DNA of 64,000 nucleotides from an uncultured Porphyromonadaceae bacterium (GCA_900540205.1 UQER01000006.1:53793-117792); one strand, 5' to 3'; positions 8,089 through 18,520 are shown, numbered from the stretch's first letter. Notes: generated by a model not told the origin, from the letters alone. Numbers and translations are program-made.

Positions 8089-8934
8089 TTAAATTTTGCT
8101 ATACTCGGTCAGCAGGTTATCCATCTGCCCGGCAAGCTCTTTGGCAGCGTCGGCGGCAGCCTGTGCGAAGTTTTCATCGCGTGAAGCGAAGATGATGCCG
8201 CGGGAGGAGTTGACAAGCAGTCCGCAATCATCCGTCATTCCATAACGGCACACTGTGGCGAGGTCACCCCCCTGCGCCCCAACTCCGGGCACAAGCAGGA
8301 AATTCGACGGCGCGTGGCGGCGGATTGTGGCAAACATATCGCCCTGTGTGGCTCCGACAACAAACATTAGTTCGTCGGGCGTGGCCCATTGTTGCGCCGT
8401 GTCGAGTACGCGCTCAAACAGGCGCGTGTCGTCGCCCCCTGTGGTCAGGAACTGGAAGTCGTGTGAACCGGGATTGGAAGTCAGGCCGAGCAGAATCACC
8501 CATTTGCCTTCATGTCCGAGGAAAGGCTTCACGCTGTCTGAACCCATATAGGGAGCTACGGTGAGTGCATCCACTCCCATCTGCCCGAAAAACGCACGGG
8601 CATAGAGTGCCGAGGTGTTGCCGATGTCGCCGCGTTTGGCGTCGGCGATTATAAACTGGTCAGGATGATTCTTGCGGATATATTCCACGGTTTGTCCGAG
8701 CACCTCCCAACCTTCGGCACCGAGCGCTTCGTAAAATGCCGTGTTGGGCTTGTAGGCAACGCAATAAGGCGCGGTTGCATCGATTATTGCCTTGTTGAAT
8801 TCAAGCATGGCCTGTGCCGGCGATACAGTTTTGTTCAGAATGCATTCCGGGAGTTTCAGCGGGTCACTGTCGAGTCCCACGCAAAGGAATGAACGCTTCC
8901 GTGCAATGTTGTTGATTAGTTCCTGACGAGTCAT
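8089..8934 (-). CDS. pyrF: Orotidine 5'-phosphate decarboxylase (type 2)
   Basis: This 281-residue enzyme makes the final UMP-forming step of pyrimidine synthesis. The catalytic signature DAKRGD (Asp98, Lys100, Asp103) and the N-terminal FLCVGLDSDP (17-26) are clear; the length above 260 residues and the arrangement fit the longer type 2 (PyrF subfamily 2) enzymes rather than the E. coli type. It follows prfA by 44 bp on the same strand, and probably shares its transcript. Confidence 0.96.
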   Translation of the reverse strand: MTRQELINNIARKRSFLCVGLDSDPLKLPECILNKTVSPAQAMLEFNKAIIDATAPYCVAYKPNTAFYEALGAEGWEVLGQTVEYIRKNHPDQFIIADAKRGDIGNTSALYARAFFGQMGVDALTVAPYMGSDSVKPFLGHEGKWVILLGLTSNPGSHDFQFLTTGGDDTRLFERVLDTAQQWATPDELMFVVGATQGDMFATIRRHAPSNFLLVPGVGAQGGDLATVCRYGMTDDCGLLVNSSRGIIFASRDENFAQAAADAAKELAGQMDNLLTEYSKI

Positions 8935-8978
8935 AGTTGTATGATGTTTAAATTAGTCTGCTGTTATGGCGGCGGCGG

Positions 8979-10088
8979 TCAGAGTTCCGAAGCCTTGAGT
9001 TTTTCGGCGTTTTCGGCCACGGTCAGATGGTCGATGCAGTCCTGTATGTCGCCGTCGATAAACGCCTGAAGATTATAGATTGTGTAGTTTATGCGGTGGT
9101 CGGTTATGCGCCCCTGAGGGAAGTTGTATGTACGGATTTTGGCTGAACGGTCGCCGGTGGATACAAGGGTCTTACGTCTCGATGCTATGTCGTCAACGTA
9201 TTTCTGATGCTCCTTGTCGTAAATGAACGTGCGCAACCGGCTAAGCGCACGCTCTTTGTTCTTGGGCTGGTCGCGTGTCTCTGTACATTCAATCAGTATT
9301 TCATCGGTTTGTCCGGACACCGGGTTCTTCCACATGTAGCGGAGCCGCACCCCTGATTCCACTTTGTTTACATTCTGGCCGCCTGCCCCACCGCTTCGGA
9401 AAGTTTCCCACTTGATTTCCCCTTCATTGATTTCCACATCGAAGGCCTCCGCCTCAGGCAGTACCGCGACAGTTGCAGCCGATGTGTGCACACGCCCCTG
9501 AGTCTCAGTGGCAGGGACGCGCTGCACCCGGTGTACGCCGCTTTCGTATTTCAGTGTGCCGTACACACTTTCGCCGGTTACCGCAAACACCACTTCCTTG
9601 AACCCTCCGGCTGCGCCTTCGCTGAAACTGGTCACCGCCACCTGCCATCCCTTCGATTCGCAATAGCGTGAATACATCTTGAAGAGGTCGCCCGCAAACA
9701 GGGCGGCTTCGTCGCCGCCGGTACCGGCGCGGATCTCCACAATGGCATTTTTTGCGTCCTCCGGGTCTGCCGGAATCAGCATCAGCTTGATGTCCTCTTC
9801 CAGCCCCGGCAGAGCGCTTTGCGCAGCATCAAGCTGCTCATGCGCCATGGCGCGCATGTCGGCGTCGCTTTCGTTTTCAAGAATCTCCTTGGCTTCGTCA
9901 ATCTCGGCAAGCAGCAGGCGGTAGCGGCGAGTGGCCGCAGTGAGTTTCTCAAGCTCGCGGTATTCCTTATTCAGACGGACATACCGTTTCATATCCGCAA
10001 TCACCGAAGGGTCGGTAATCAATATCGACACTTCTTCAAATCGCGATTCTATGCCGTCGAGGCGCTGCAACAGGGATGTTTCTGCCAT
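8979..10088 (-). CDS. prfA: Peptide chain release factor 1
   Basis: This 369-residue protein terminates translation at UAA and UAG. The GGQ motif that triggers peptidyl-tRNA hydrolysis is at 236-238 (RSGGAGGQNVNK) and the anticodon-like tripeptide PAT at 192-194 assigns it to RF1, not RF2 (which carries SPF). The coiled N-terminal domain covers roughly 1-110. The gene is 37 bp downstream of lon and 44 bp upstream of pyrF, consistent with a lon-prfA-pyrF operon. Confidence 0.97.
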   Translation of the reverse strand: MAETSLLQRLDGIESRFEEVSILITDPSVIADMKRYVRLNKEYRELEKLTAATRRYRLLLAEIDEAKEILENESDADMRAMAHEQLDAAQSALPGLEEDIKLMLIPADPEDAKNAIVEIRAGTGGDEAALFAGDLFKMYSRYCESKGWQVAVTSFSEGAAGGFKEVVFAVTGESVYGTLKYESGVHRVQRVPATETQGRVHTSAATVAVLPEAEAFDVEINEGEIKWETFRSGGAGGQNVNKVESGVRLRYMWKNPVSGQTDEILIECTETRDQPKNKERALSRLRTFIYDKEHQKYVDDIASRRKTLVSTGDRSAKIRTYNFPQGRITDHRINYTIYNLQAFIDGDIQDCIDHLTVAENAEKLKASEL

Positions 10089-10125
10089 AGTCTGAATGGT
10101 TGGTCGTGGTGGGTTTATGCCTGTT

Positions 10126-12522
10126 TCATGCTTTTTCGTCTGTTATGGCGATGCGCAGCACATCGAGCACCGTATCGGCATAATGGAAAGTTAGGCCCTC
10201 GATGAAGCGGCTGTTTATATCGTCCACGTCGCGCCGGTTCTCCGATGAAAGGATTATCTCCTTTATCCCGGCACGTTTGGCGGCAAGAATCTTTTCCTTT
10301 ATGCCCCCGACAGGAAGCACCTTCCCTCTCAGTGTTATCTCGCCGGTCATTGCAAGCTTCGACCGCACCTTTCTGTGGGTGAAGGCCGATACAATCGACG
10401 TGGCCATTGTTATGCCGGCCGACGGACCGTCCTTGGGGATGGCGCCTTCCGGCACGTGGATGTGCAGGTTGTGGGTGGTGAACATCTCCGACGGGATTCC
10501 AAGAGTCTCTGCATTGGCCTTTACATATTGCAGGGCAATCGCGGCCGACTCCTTCATCACATCGCCGAGGTTGCCTGTAAGGGTGAGTTTTTCGCCGCTC
10601 CCCTTGGCCAGCGAGGATTCAATGAAAAGAATCTCACCTCCTGCCGACGTCCACGCCAATCCCGTGACGACGCCGGCAAAATCGTTCCCCTCATAACGGT
10701 CGGGGTGTCTTTGCGGCAGTCCGAGGTAGTCGTAAAGATGTTCCGGTTCAATGACAGAGGGGTTATCCTGCCTGCGCATTTTGCGCAGCACGGTTTTGCG
10801 GGCAAGCGACGACAGTGATTTTTCCAGCTGACGTACACCGCTTTCGGCCGTGTAGTGCTCGATGATGTAACGCAACGCATCATCGCTTATATTCATGTCG
10901 GCCTGTGTGAAATTATGGTTCGCCAGCACTCGCGGCAGCAGATGCCGGCGCGCTATCTCCATTTTTTCCTCAAGCAGGTAGCCTGAGATCTCTATAATCT
11001 CCATGCGGTCGAGCAACGGCTGCGACAGGGTGGAGAGAGTGTTGGCTGTGGCTATGAACAGAACGTCGGAAAGGTCGAAATCCACATCAATATAATTGTC
11101 ATGGAAATGGCAGTTTTGCTCCGGGTCAAGTACCTCGAGAAGAGCCGCCGAGGGGTCGCCCTTGAAATCGGCACCGATTTTGTCAACTTCATCGAGCAGT
11201 ATCACCGGATTCTTCGATTTGGCACGGCGTATGGAATCCATGATACGCCCCGGCATTGCCCCGATATACGTGCGGCGGTGGCCGCGTATCTCGGCCTCGT
11301 CATGCAGTCCGCCAAGCGACACCCGCTGGTAGGTGCGCCCAAGAGCCTTTGCTATGGACTGTCCAAGAGAAGTCTTGCCGACACCGGGAGCTCCAACCAG
11401 ACAGATTATGGGGGCACGACCTTTGGGATTGTTTATGATGACGGCCATCTGTTCAAGGATACGGTCCTTGACCTTTTCCAGGCCGTAATGGTCGTTGTTC
11501 AATATGTTTTCCGCCTCCTGAAAATCATTGTTGATTTCAGTGGAGGTGTTCCACGGGAGATCGAGCACAGTTTCCAGGTATGAAAGCAACGTGGAATAGT
11601 CGGGAATGGCCGGATTGATGCGTGAGAGCTTGTCAATCTCTTTTTCCACGGTCTTTGCCGCTGCCTCAGGTAGCTCGAGCTCTTTCACCTTTTTGCGGAG
11701 ATTGTCAATCTCCTCTCCTTCCGGACCGTAGAGTTCCTCGCGGATGGTGTTGAGTTGCTGCTGCAGGAAGGCCTGCCGGCCCTGCTGGTTCATCTCCTCC
11801 TTTGCACGCTCCTTGATGTCGTTGGCTATGGCCATGTTGTTCATCAGCTTAGACATGGACCGGAACAACTCGAAGGCACGTTGCTTGATGAGATGTTTTG
11901 ACAGCATCTTCATTTTGTCGGCCGGATTGAGGGGGAGATGCGTGGCCGTGGTGTTGACAAGGTCGGTCGGATCGGTGGTGTGCTCGATCGTCATGAGCAA
12001 CCCTTCCGCTCCGTCGGCATTTTTCGCGATGGCGGTGCACAGCTGTTTTATGGAATCGATGAGGACATTGAATTCATTGTCCTTTGCAGACGGCGCTCTG
12101 TCGGTCACCGGCTTTGCGCAGATATGGAAAGCCTTGTCTATTACAGTTTGGTCGCTTTTTCCGGTAATCCTGAATTTCCCCCTTGCACGCACCAGTGCGG
12201 TATGCTCGTTGCCGGGTAGGTCGATTACCTGCAATATATCACCAACGACGCCATACTGACACAGCTGCGCGGTATCCGAGATGCTGTCGTCCTGACGGTT
12301 CAGCTGGCAAACAATCCCTACCGGGATGTGCTTTTCAGATGCTGTTTTGGCCAGTTCAAGCGAACTGGAACGCATAAGGCTGATGGGGATTGTGACTCCG
12401 GGAAAGAGCACGAGGTTACGTGTGGGGAGCACCGGCAGGCAGTTCCAGTCGGGGGCATTGTTCGAATCGTTTGGATTCAGTTCAAAACGTCCGAACGAAA
12501 ATATCTGGCAGTTATCGTCCAT
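10126..12522 (-). CDS. lon: ATP-dependent protease Lon
   Basis: This 798-residue protein has the three Lon parts in order: N-terminal substrate domain (about 30-220), AAA+ ATPase with Walker A GAPGVGKTS (377-385, Lys383) and Walker B ILLDEVDK, and the C-terminal protease domain with the Ser701-Lys744 dyad (DGPSAG and GGIKEK). It degrades damaged and regulatory proteins in the cytoplasm. It heads the lon-prfA-pyrF run. A TACCTTTG box lies about 120 nt upstream, back to back with the purT promoter. Confidence 0.98.
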   Translation of the reverse strand: MDDNCQIFSFGRFELNPNDSNNAPDWNCLPVLPTRNLVLFPGVTIPISLMRSSSLELAKTASEKHIPVGIVCQLNRQDDSISDTAQLCQYGVVGDILQVIDLPGNEHTALVRARGKFRITGKSDQTVIDKAFHICAKPVTDRAPSAKDNEFNVLIDSIKQLCTAIAKNADGAEGLLMTIEHTTDPTDLVNTTATHLPLNPADKMKMLSKHLIKQRAFELFRSMSKLMNNMAIANDIKERAKEEMNQQGRQAFLQQQLNTIREELYGPEGEEIDNLRKKVKELELPEAAAKTVEKEIDKLSRINPAIPDYSTLLSYLETVLDLPWNTSTEINNDFQEAENILNNDHYGLEKVKDRILEQMAVIINNPKGRAPIICLVGAPGVGKTSLGQSIAKALGRTYQRVSLGGLHDEAEIRGHRRTYIGAMPGRIMDSIRRAKSKNPVILLDEVDKIGADFKGDPSAALLEVLDPEQNCHFHDNYIDVDFDLSDVLFIATANTLSTLSQPLLDRMEIIEISGYLLEEKMEIARRHLLPRVLANHNFTQADMNISDDALRYIIEHYTAESGVRQLEKSLSSLARKTVLRKMRRQDNPSVIEPEHLYDYLGLPQRHPDRYEGNDFAGVVTGLAWTSAGGEILFIESSLAKGSGEKLTLTGNLGDVMKESAAIALQYVKANAETLGIPSEMFTTHNLHIHVPEGAIPKDGPSAGITMATSIVSAFTHRKVRSKLAMTGEITLRGKVLPVGGIKEKILAAKRAGIKEIILSSENRRDVDDINSRFIEGLTFHYADTVLDVLRIAITDEKA

Positions 12523-12640
12523 TTATTGTTGTGAAATCGATGTTTGGAGAAGTGCACGCATATCAGTTGGAGTGCGTGCAGCGCAGCGGGAGGCGGAACA
12601 GATGATGAACTGTAATTAATCCCCCCGCGAAATGCAGGTG

Positions 12641-12648
12641 CAAAGGTA
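12641..12648 (-). promoter_or_regulatory. -7 box of lon
   Basis: The minus strand reads TACCTTTG, an exact TAnnTTTG match. No convincing -33 TTTG was found at the right spacing. The leader to the lon ATG would be about 110 nt. Confidence 0.5.
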
Positions 12649-12693
12649 GCAATTTTTTTGCTAAACTTTTTACCGAGGCTTGTGCCGCCTCTA

Positions 12694-12724
12694 TTTTAAT
12701 TATTACAAAAATAATGTAAATTTG
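12694..12724 (+). promoter_or_regulatory. Promoter of purT
   Basis: TTTT (12694-12697, close to TTTG) is followed after 19 nt by TAAATTTG (12717-12724), matching the Bacteroidota -33/-7 arrangement. The predicted start leaves a leader of about 55 nt before the purT ATG. Confidence 0.6.
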
Positions 12725-12787
12725 CACCCGAATTCGGAATTTGTGCAATTTCCGGAATAAAAATATTTTAGAGAATAGAGTCTGTTT

Positions 12788-13972
12788 ATGGCAAAAATTG
12801 GTTCGGTGTACACACCGGTGGCCCGCAAAGCCCTGTTGCTGGGAAGCGGCGAATTAGGAAAAGAAGTTGCAATAGAGTTGATGCGCATGGGTGTGGAAGT
12901 GGTGGCATGCGACCGCTACGACAATGCTCCGGCAATGCAGGTGGCCCACCGTAGCCATATGCTCAACATGCTTGACAACAATGCCTTGCGCAGCGTCATC
13001 GAAAATGAGAAACCTAATCATATTATTCCCGAGGTAGAAGCAATTGCTACACCCGAACTTGTGGAACTGGAAAAGGAGGGTTTCAATGTGACTCCCACCG
13101 CACGTGCCGCGTGGCTGACTATGAACCGTGAGGGCATACGCCGTCTTGCTGCCGAAGAGCTCGGGCTGCCCACATCCCCCTATCGTTTCGCTTCGACCAA
13201 AGAGGAGTTTCTCGAAGCAGTGGAGGCTATCGGTATCCCGTGTGTAGTGAAACCCGTTATGAGTTCGTCGGGTCACGGACAGAGCACCGTGAAATCGCCC
13301 GAGGAGGTTGAGGCTGCATGGAACGAAGCGCAGAGCGGAGGTCGCGCCGGTGCAGGCCGTGTGATTGTGGAGGGATTCGTTGACTTCGACTACGAGATAA
13401 CACTCCTCACCGTACGTTCAGTGTCAGGCACTGCATATTGTGAGCCTATCGGGCACATACAGGTCAACGGTGATTACCGCCAGTCGTGGCAGCCGCAGCG
13501 CATGCATAAGAAAGCGCTTAAACAGGCACAGGATATAGCCAAAAAAATCACAGATGCCCTTGGAGGATACGGCATATTCGGAGTGGAGTTGTTCGTGAAG
13601 GATGACCACGTAATTTTCTCCGAGGTTTCACCCCGCCCGCACGACACCGGTATGGTGACCATGATTTCTCAGGAGCTGAGCGAATTCGCCCTGCATGCAC
13701 GCGCATTGCTCGGACTTCCTGTTCCCGAAGTCCGGTTCCTCGGATGCTCGGCCTCACGCGCAGTCGTTGTAGAGGGAGACAGCAAGCAGGTGGAATTCGG
13801 AAATCTGGAGCAGGTACTCCGTGAACCCGGAGTTCAGATACGCATTTTCGGCAAACCGGAAGTGAAGGGGCATCGCCGCATGGCCGTAATTCTTGCCACT
13901 GACGAGACCGTTGCCGCAGCCCGCGCAAAAGCCGAGCGTGCCTACAAGGCTCTTGAGGTCAAGGTTTACTGA
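12788..13972 (+). CDS. purT: Formate-dependent phosphoribosylglycinamide formyltransferase
   Basis: This 394-residue ATP-grasp enzyme formylates GAR with formate and ATP in purine synthesis, a folate-free alternative to PurN. The N-terminal LLLGSGELGKEVAIE (residues 17-31) is the preATP-grasp fold, MNREGIRRLAAEELGLPTS opens the ATP-grasp domain, and EVSPRPHDTGMVTMISQ carries metal/substrate ligands. Length and motifs match PurT throughout. The gene is monocistronic, with its own promoter and a terminator shared with the convergent RND operon. Confidence 0.97.
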   Translation: MAKIGSVYTPVARKALLLGSGELGKEVAIELMRMGVEVVACDRYDNAPAMQVAHRSHMLNMLDNNALRSVIENEKPNHIIPEVEAIATPELVELEKEGFNVTPTARAAWLTMNREGIRRLAAEELGLPTSPYRFASTKEEFLEAVEAIGIPCVVKPVMSSSGHGQSTVKSPEEVEAAWNEAQSGGRAGAGRVIVEGFVDFDYEITLLTVRSVSGTAYCEPIGHIQVNGDYRQSWQPQRMHKKALKQAQDIAKKITDALGGYGIFGVELFVKDDHVIFSEVSPRPHDTGMVTMISQELSEFALHARALLGLPVPEVRFLGCSASRAVVVEGDSKQVEFGNLEQVLREPGVQIRIFGKPEVKGHRRMAVILATDETVAAARAKAERAYKALEVKVY

Positions 13973-14041
13973 TTAAATAAAGTACACTGATTAAAGTGGT
14001 TACACGCTTAACCTGAAAGTATCTATACAGGTATTGAAGAA

Positions 14042-14090
14042 ATAAATGAAGGCGATGGATTTACAATTGAATCCATCGCTTTCGTTCATT
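14042..14090. terminator. Bidirectional terminator between purT and the RND pump gene
   Basis: A 14-position stem (14048-14061 with 14070-14083, one wobble) closes an 8-nt loop midway between two convergent genes. T-rich sequence follows on both strands, so it can serve purT and the efflux operon. Confidence 0.75.
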
Positions 14091-14110
14091 ATCATACGTT
14101 GTCAGAACGC

Positions 14111-17100
14111 TCATACGCTATTGCCGTCTGTATTCTGCGGAGTGTCGGCAGGTGTGGCCGACTGCTTGCTCCCGGCGAAGATCGTGGAAAGATACTTCTC
14201 CTGGAACTTCTGGAACAGTTCCCAGAAATTAGGCACAAACAGTGTTCCGATTATCGCATTTACGGCCATACCGAACACCACTGCAGTTCCGAGACTGATT
14301 CGGCTCTGCGCTCCGGCCCCCGTGGCGAAAAGCATAGGCATGACACCGAATACGAAAGCCAGTGCAGTCATCATGATTGGGCGGAAGCGGACAATGCCGC
14401 CCTGACGGGCTGCCTCCCTTATGGACATACCTGCCTTGTGGTAGTCAATGGCATACTCAACTATGAGGATGGCATTTTTAGCCGACAGGCCCAGCAACAG
14501 CACAATGCCTATCTGTGTGTAGATGCTTATGCTCTGATTCATGAACAGGCATCCTACGATAGTGCCGAGTATGGCCGTAGGCATAGCAATGACAACGGCA
14601 AGCGGGTCGGTCCAGCTCTCATATTGTGCAGCGAGAACCAACACGGTCATGATTAATGCGAAAATCAGGACGGTCGATACAGTGGTGCTGGTCTGGGTCT
14701 CCTGATACGCCTCGCCGGTCCATGCGTATCCGTAGGAGTTGCCTGTGGCTTTCGCCACAATCTCTTCCATGGCGCTGATGGCCTGTGAAGAGGAACTGCC
14801 ATGAGCGGGTGTTGCCGTTAGCGATGCGGATTCATACATGTTGTAACGGTTGATCGATGACGAACCCATTACAGGTTCTATTGTGGCGAAGGAACCGAAC
14901 GGAACCATTTCACCGGTGTTGCCACGTACGCTGAGCCGCATTATGTCGCCCACATTGGCGCGAGCCCAGTCGTCGGCTGCGATGTTCACCTGATACACCT
15001 TGTTGAATTCCACAAAGTCGTTCACATAGCGTCCTCCCACGAAACTTGAAAGAGCCGAATAGACATCTTCCATTGTGAGTCCCATGCTCTGGATTTTGTC
15101 ACGGTTCATTTTCAGGCGGTACTGCGGCACTTCCCCTTCATACAGTGATGTGATTGATGCTATTTCAGGATAATTACTGGCTTCACGCTTTATGTCGTCA
15201 AGCACGGTTGACATCTGGGCGGCTCCATGACCGTTTATGTCGAGAAGCTGCATCGCAAGGCCCGAAGTCAGACCGAGGCCTGGAATAGCCGGTGGGTTGA
15301 GCGCGAAAATCACGGCCTCCTGTATGGCGGCGCACTCTTCGTTAAAGCGGTTCATTATCGCCTCGACGGTGTGCGATTTCCCTTTTCGCTCGCTCCATGG
15401 CTTCAGAACCACAAACATTGTTCCGAGATTGCTGCCTGCACCTCCGGCCATAAAGGAGAATCCTGACATTTCAATCACATCCGCGACCTCCGGCATTGAC
15501 AGCAGAATGTCTGAGGCTTGTGTCACCACCTTGTCAGTACGGTCGAGCGATGCCCCGGTGGGAAGCTGTACCGAGGTCAGGAAATACCCCATGTCCTCTT
15601 CCGGAACATAACTCGTTGGCCAGCGGCTGAATCCCCAGAACGCGCCGATACACAGCGCGGCATATATCCCGATGGCAACAACCGGACGCTTCAACAGCTT
15701 GCCTATGGCATTCGAGTACAGGTTTAGAGTTTTGGCAAACCCGGCATTAAACCAGCGGTATATGAAGAACTTTGTCTGTTTCTTTGGTCGCAGGAACAAT
15801 GCGCACATCGCCGGAGTAAAAGTAAGTGCGTTGAATCCCGAGAATGCTGTGGACACGGCAATTGTCAAGGCGAACTGCTTGTAGAGTTCTCCGGTTATAC
15901 CCGATATGAATGCCGTGGGGATGAACACCGATAAAAGTACAAGCACCTCCCCTATCACCGGTCCCTGCAGCTCCACCATGGCTTTCTTTGCGGCGTCGGC
16001 CGACGACATCTTCCCCTCGTCCACTATTCGTGAACAGTCCTCCACCACCACTATGGCATCGTCCACCACAATGGCTATGGCAAGCACGAGGCCGAACAGT
16101 GTAAGGGTATTGAGCGAGAACCCAAGAATCTTCATGACAGCGAACGTAGCTATCAGAGACACCGGTATGGTCAGCATAGGTATGATTACCGCCCGCCAGT
16201 TCTGCAGGAAAAGCAGGATTACAAGCATTACGATTAAGGTGGTTTCCACAAAGGTTACCATTACTTCGTCAATCGACTCGTGCACAAAGTCGGTGGTGTT
16301 CATAAGTATCCGGCAGTGAACGCCATCCGGCAGATACTGTTCGAGATCGTCGAGTTTCTTTTCCACAGCATTTGCAACCGCGATTGCATTCGCATCGGAA
16401 CGCTGGTATATGCCTATAAGGCCGGCCGGCTGGCCCGACACGCGGGATACGCTGCCGTAGCTCTCGCTTCCGAGGTCCACACGCGCAATGTCTTTCAGCC
16501 GTAATATGTTGTTGTTTTTATCAACTTTTATGATTATGTTTCCGAATTCTTCAGGAGTGACAAGCCGGCCTTTTGAAGAGAGTGTGAACTGGAATTCTGC
16601 TGGGGTGCTGGAGGGCTGTGCCCCTACAGAACCGGCCGATACCTCCATGTTCTGTGACTCGATGGCTGCAATGACATCTGCGGGGTCGACATCGCGGATA
16701 CGCATCTTATCCGGATTCATCCATATACGCATGCTGTAGTCGCCTGCACCAAAGGCGTTGGCTCCTCCCACTCCGTCGATTCGTGCAAGCTCGTTGACGA
16801 TGTGAAGCTGGGCGTAGTTGGTAAGATAAAGCGCATCGTATCGCTCCGGATCATCACTTTCCAGTGCTACAAACAGCAGAATGCTGGAGGAACGCGCATT
16901 GACGCTCACGCCTTGTTGCGTCACAGACGATGGGAGCTGCGGGGATGCCTGGCTGACAAGATTCTGTACTTTCACGGAGGCATCGTCCAGATCAGTTCCG
17001 TTTTCAAAGGTGATCTGAAGACTGTAAGATCCGTTGTTGTCGGAGTTTGAACTCATGTAGAGCATCCCTTCCACCCCGTTGACAGCCTGTTCGATAGGTT

Positions 17101-17290
17101 CGCCAATTGCTTCAGCCACAGTGGTGGCGTCGGCTCCCGGGTATGTGGCCGACACTTCCACGGTGGGAGGAGATATATTCGGATACTGGGCTATAGGGAG
17201 TGTCTTGACCGTTATCACTCCTGCCAGCACCAGAAGAATCGACAGCACAGTCGAGAAAATCGGGCGGTCTATGAAGAATCGTGAAAACAT
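14111..17290 (-). CDS. RND efflux pump, HAE1 family (AcrB/MexB-like)
   Basis: This 1059-residue inner-membrane protein has the full RND layout: a first membrane helix (about 10-30), a large periplasmic porter loop, six helices (about 335-560), a second loop and six more helices (about 870-1040). VVDDAIVVVED contains the paired Asp residues of the proton relay in TM4, and the N-terminal start MFSRFFIDRPIFSTVLS is diagnostic of HAE1 pumps. It exports hydrophobic or amphiphilic compounds through the adaptor and outer-membrane factor encoded just upstream (44-bp gap). It is the last gene of the operon. The substrate cannot be read from the sequence. Confidence 0.96.
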   Translation of the reverse strand: MFSRFFIDRPIFSTVLSILLVLAGVITVKTLPIAQYPNISPPTVEVSATYPGADATTVAEAIGEPIEQAVNGVEGMLYMSSNSDNNGSYSLQITFENGTDLDDASVKVQNLVSQASPQLPSSVTQQGVSVNARSSSILLFVALESDDPERYDALYLTNYAQLHIVNELARIDGVGGANAFGAGDYSMRIWMNPDKMRIRDVDPADVIAAIESQNMEVSAGSVGAQPSSTPAEFQFTLSSKGRLVTPEEFGNIIIKVDKNNNILRLKDIARVDLGSESYGSVSRVSGQPAGLIGIYQRSDANAIAVANAVEKKLDDLEQYLPDGVHCRILMNTTDFVHESIDEVMVTFVETTLIVMLVILLFLQNWRAVIIPMLTIPVSLIATFAVMKILGFSLNTLTLFGLVLAIAIVVDDAIVVVEDCSRIVDEGKMSSADAAKKAMVELQGPVIGEVLVLLSVFIPTAFISGITGELYKQFALTIAVSTAFSGFNALTFTPAMCALFLRPKKQTKFFIYRWFNAGFAKTLNLYSNAIGKLLKRPVVAIGIYAALCIGAFWGFSRWPTSYVPEEDMGYFLTSVQLPTGASLDRTDKVVTQASDILLSMPEVADVIEMSGFSFMAGGAGSNLGTMFVVLKPWSERKGKSHTVEAIMNRFNEECAAIQEAVIFALNPPAIPGLGLTSGLAMQLLDINGHGAAQMSTVLDDIKREASNYPEIASITSLYEGEVPQYRLKMNRDKIQSMGLTMEDVYSALSSFVGGRYVNDFVEFNKVYQVNIAADDWARANVGDIMRLSVRGNTGEMVPFGSFATIEPVMGSSSINRYNMYESASLTATPAHGSSSSQAISAMEEIVAKATGNSYGYAWTGEAYQETQTSTTVSTVLIFALIMTVLVLAAQYESWTDPLAVVIAMPTAILGTIVGCLFMNQSISIYTQIGIVLLLGLSAKNAILIVEYAIDYHKAGMSIREAARQGGIVRFRPIMMTALAFVFGVMPMLFATGAGAQSRISLGTAVVFGMAVNAIIGTLFVPNFWELFQKFQEKYLSTIFAGSKQSATPADTPQNTDGNSV

Positions 17291-17334
17291 GGCGTGCGTA
17301 ATTAATAATGAGCCTTATTTGCCGGATTGAAGTG

Positions 17335-18483
17335 TTATTTCGCTGCGGTGTCATGTGATGTGGCAGAGGGTGTCTGCACGGGGTTTACAGTCATCCCGTC
17401 GCGCACTTTCAGCATGGCTCTGGTCACGTAGCGGTCGGTAGCTTTTAGCCCTGAAGACACGATGCGCAATGTGTCCTGGTACAAATCTCCGACTTGAATG
17501 GGTGTGTATACAACTTTGTCGGAATCATTGACAACATAGACATATTTTCCCAATTGGTCGGTGCCTATCGCTGCATCACGTATGATGATAGCTTTCGGAT
17601 CAACGGCATACGGGAGTTTTACTGTGGCGAACATTCCGCTTTTGAGTTCTCCATTCTGGTTTTTCAGCTTAACCCTGAGCTTTATGGTTCCGGTTGATTT
17701 GTCGACTCCCGGAGCTTCATATTCCACCGGTCCGTAGTATTCGGTGAGGATGGAATCGCTGAAGGTGACGGGGACGTGCGACAGATCGACTTTCTTGCCG
17801 CTTCTGGTATCGCTTATTTCGAAGTAGTTTGAGTCTTCGATTGAGAAATTTACACTGACGTAGTTTTCATCGTAAATTCTGGCCAGAACCACAGGCGAGT
17901 TCTCGCCGGCAACAAAATCGCCCGGTATGAGTTCTCCGGCGGATACATGGCCGGCGAACGGCGCACGTACCGTGCAGTATCCGAGCATTGTGTTGGCGGT
18001 CTGCAATGCTGCTTTGGCCGTCTGGATTGACGCCTCGGCCTGATGCATGTTGCTTTCGGCCTGAATAACTTCCATTTTCGACACAGCATCGCTTTCAAGT
18101 GCTTTTTTCATTGCCTCATATTGTTTTGATGCATAGTCATGGGCGGCCACGGCAGTGGCAAGCTGCGCCTTGGCCTGCTGAACCTTGTCGGCATAGCTTG
18201 TAGACTCTATCCTGAAAAGAGGAGCGCCGGCAGCCACCCATTGGCCATCGTCATAGAGCTGCTCGGTGATGTAGCCGTTAACACGGCCTACAATATCGGC
18301 TTCAGACGAGGCCTGCACATAGGCCGGGTAAGATTTGTATAATGTGACCGAGTCGGTGGTCGGCAATGCAACGCTCACATCCTGGGTGGCCTCCCCGTTG
18401 TGTGCCGAGTTCTTGGAATGGCATGATGAGAGCGCCAGCAGTATGGCCGCTCCAGTTAATAATGACAGTTGTACCCGGTTCAT
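17335..18483 (-). CDS. RND efflux periplasmic adaptor (membrane fusion protein), lipoprotein
   Basis: This 382-residue protein has a lipobox signal (LALSSC, Cys21) and the adaptor layout: a beta-barrel/lipoyl half (about 45-80), a coiled-coil hairpin (about 85-150, AAHDYASKQYEAMKKALESD), the second lipoyl half with TVRAPFAGHVSAGELIPGD (about 155-175), and C-terminal beta-barrel and membrane-proximal domains. It links the pump to the outer-membrane factor. It lies between the two partner genes with short gaps (37 and 44 bp), so co-transcription is very likely. Confidence 0.95.
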   Translation of the reverse strand: MNRVQLSLLTGAAILLALSSCHSKNSAHNGEATQDVSVALPTTDSVTLYKSYPAYVQASSEADIVGRVNGYITEQLYDDGQWVAAGAPLFRIESTSYADKVQQAKAQLATAVAAHDYASKQYEAMKKALESDAVSKMEVIQAESNMHQAEASIQTAKAALQTANTMLGYCTVRAPFAGHVSAGELIPGDFVAGENSPVVLARIYDENYVSVNFSIEDSNYFEISDTRSGKKVDLSHVPVTFSDSILTEYYGPVEYEAPGVDKSTGTIKLRVKLKNQNGELKSGMFATVKLPYAVDPKAIIIRDAAIGTDQLGKYVYVVNDSDKVVYTPIQVGDLYQDTLRIVSSGLKATDRYVTRAMLKVRDGMTVNPVQTPSATSHDTAAK

Positions 18484-18520
18484 AATATGTATTGATGTTT
18501 AGAGTAAGACAAATATGTGT

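Noticed and set aside
12854..13276. Antisense open frame of 140 codons inside purT
   Set aside because: It is the shadow of a well-supported gene in GC-balanced coding sequence, without its own promoter or recognisable domain.
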